Assembly: GCA_039812485.1 (NCBI GenBank) | Contig: JBDIAP010000095.1 | Location: 1 to 15,027, forward strand | Length of the DNA: 15,027 bases | Reading direction: 5' to 3' | DNA from: Kineosphaera sp039812485 | Lineage (GTDB): Bacteria > Actinomycetota > Actinomycetes > Actinomycetales > Dermatophilaceae | Shown: positions 14,897 through 15,027 of the stretch, in pieces | Layout: every line of letters starts with the position of its first letter | Numbering within the stretch: the first letter of the stretch is position 1 | The notes under the pieces: model-generated | What the model was told of the DNA's origin: nothing | Database searches by the model: none | Seen by the model: the letters and a program-made list of their open reading frames with translations, nothing else | Position numbers and translations under genes: made by a program

Positions 14897-15027
14897 TCAG
14901 GCGCTGGTGAGCACCTCGTCGGGGCTGTCCGCGCACATCGAGAGCCGATCCCGGTAGGCGGTCCGCCGCGCGATCTGGGCGTAGTAGGCGGCCTTGCGGC
15001 GCGCGACCGCACCACCAGCATTCTCCG
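14897..15027 (-). CDS. Unknown protein, C-terminal end (partial at right edge)
   Basis: A minus-strand frame enters from the right edge and stops at TGA (14897-14899), giving 42 full residues: ENAGGAVARRKAAYYAQIAR, then RTAYRDRLSMCADSPDEVLTSA. Third codon positions are almost all G or C, so it is real coding sequence although no start lies in the window. The segment is probably helical and basic. I recognise no family. Its position upstream of flagellin suggests a flagellar-locus protein, but that is only context. Confidence 0.7.
   Translation of the reverse strand, partial: ENAGGAVARRKAAYYAQIARRTAYRDRLSMCADSPDEVLTSA

Noticed and set aside
1..15027. CRISPR arrays, rRNA, replication origin or phage modules
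   Set aside because: No spaced direct repeat array, rRNA-like sequence, DnaA box cluster or phage structural gene was seen on either strand.

Overview
The DNA is very GC-rich. Its real genes end most codons in G or C, use GTG starts, and include a DUF3263 protein, a NarL-type two-component pair and a PPi-type PEP carboxykinase. This points to an actinobacterium, and the flagellin shows a motile one. A Micrococcales-like host is my inference and is not proven by the sequence.

Region 1 (1 to about 2265) is a graveyard of insertion sequences. An IS3-family transposase 3' end with its terminal repeat sits inside a broken IS110-family transposase gene, which also carries a nonsense codon. Next comes an IS30-family transposase lacking its 5' end, with a probable 1-base deletion. 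It is fused in frame to the middle of a different IS3-family transposase, which has its own frameshift. None of these should be active. Region 2 (2266-3540) holds a small unknown ORF and a membrane-anchored DUF4190/DUF4352-like protein.

Region 3 (3495-7508) holds a 1139-residue pyrophosphate-dependent PEP carboxykinase followed by a strong hairpin, with a DUF3263 gene upstream whose start is unclear. About 570 bases without a convincing gene follow (7509-8076), containing two strong inverted repeats.

Region 4 (8077-10694) is a signalling module. A histidine kinase lies directly downstream of a small secreted protein gene on the minus strand, and a NarL/LuxR response regulator diverges on the plus strand. 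The shared intergenic region carries two copies of a 13-base repeat, each containing the palindrome GACCGGTC, which may be the regulator's operator. The layout suggests a self-contained sensor whose ligand or accessory factor is the secreted protein; that role is inference.

Region 5 (10760-15027) is a flagellin locus on the minus strand: the C-terminal end of an unknown gene at the right edge, about 530 bases of non-coding DNA with two terminator-like structures and a sigma-28-like promoter, a flagellin with an unusual 91-residue low-complexity tail, and two tandem GT2-like/helical-repeat proteins. These are good candidates for flagellin-modifying enzymes, but both lack a normal DXD motif.
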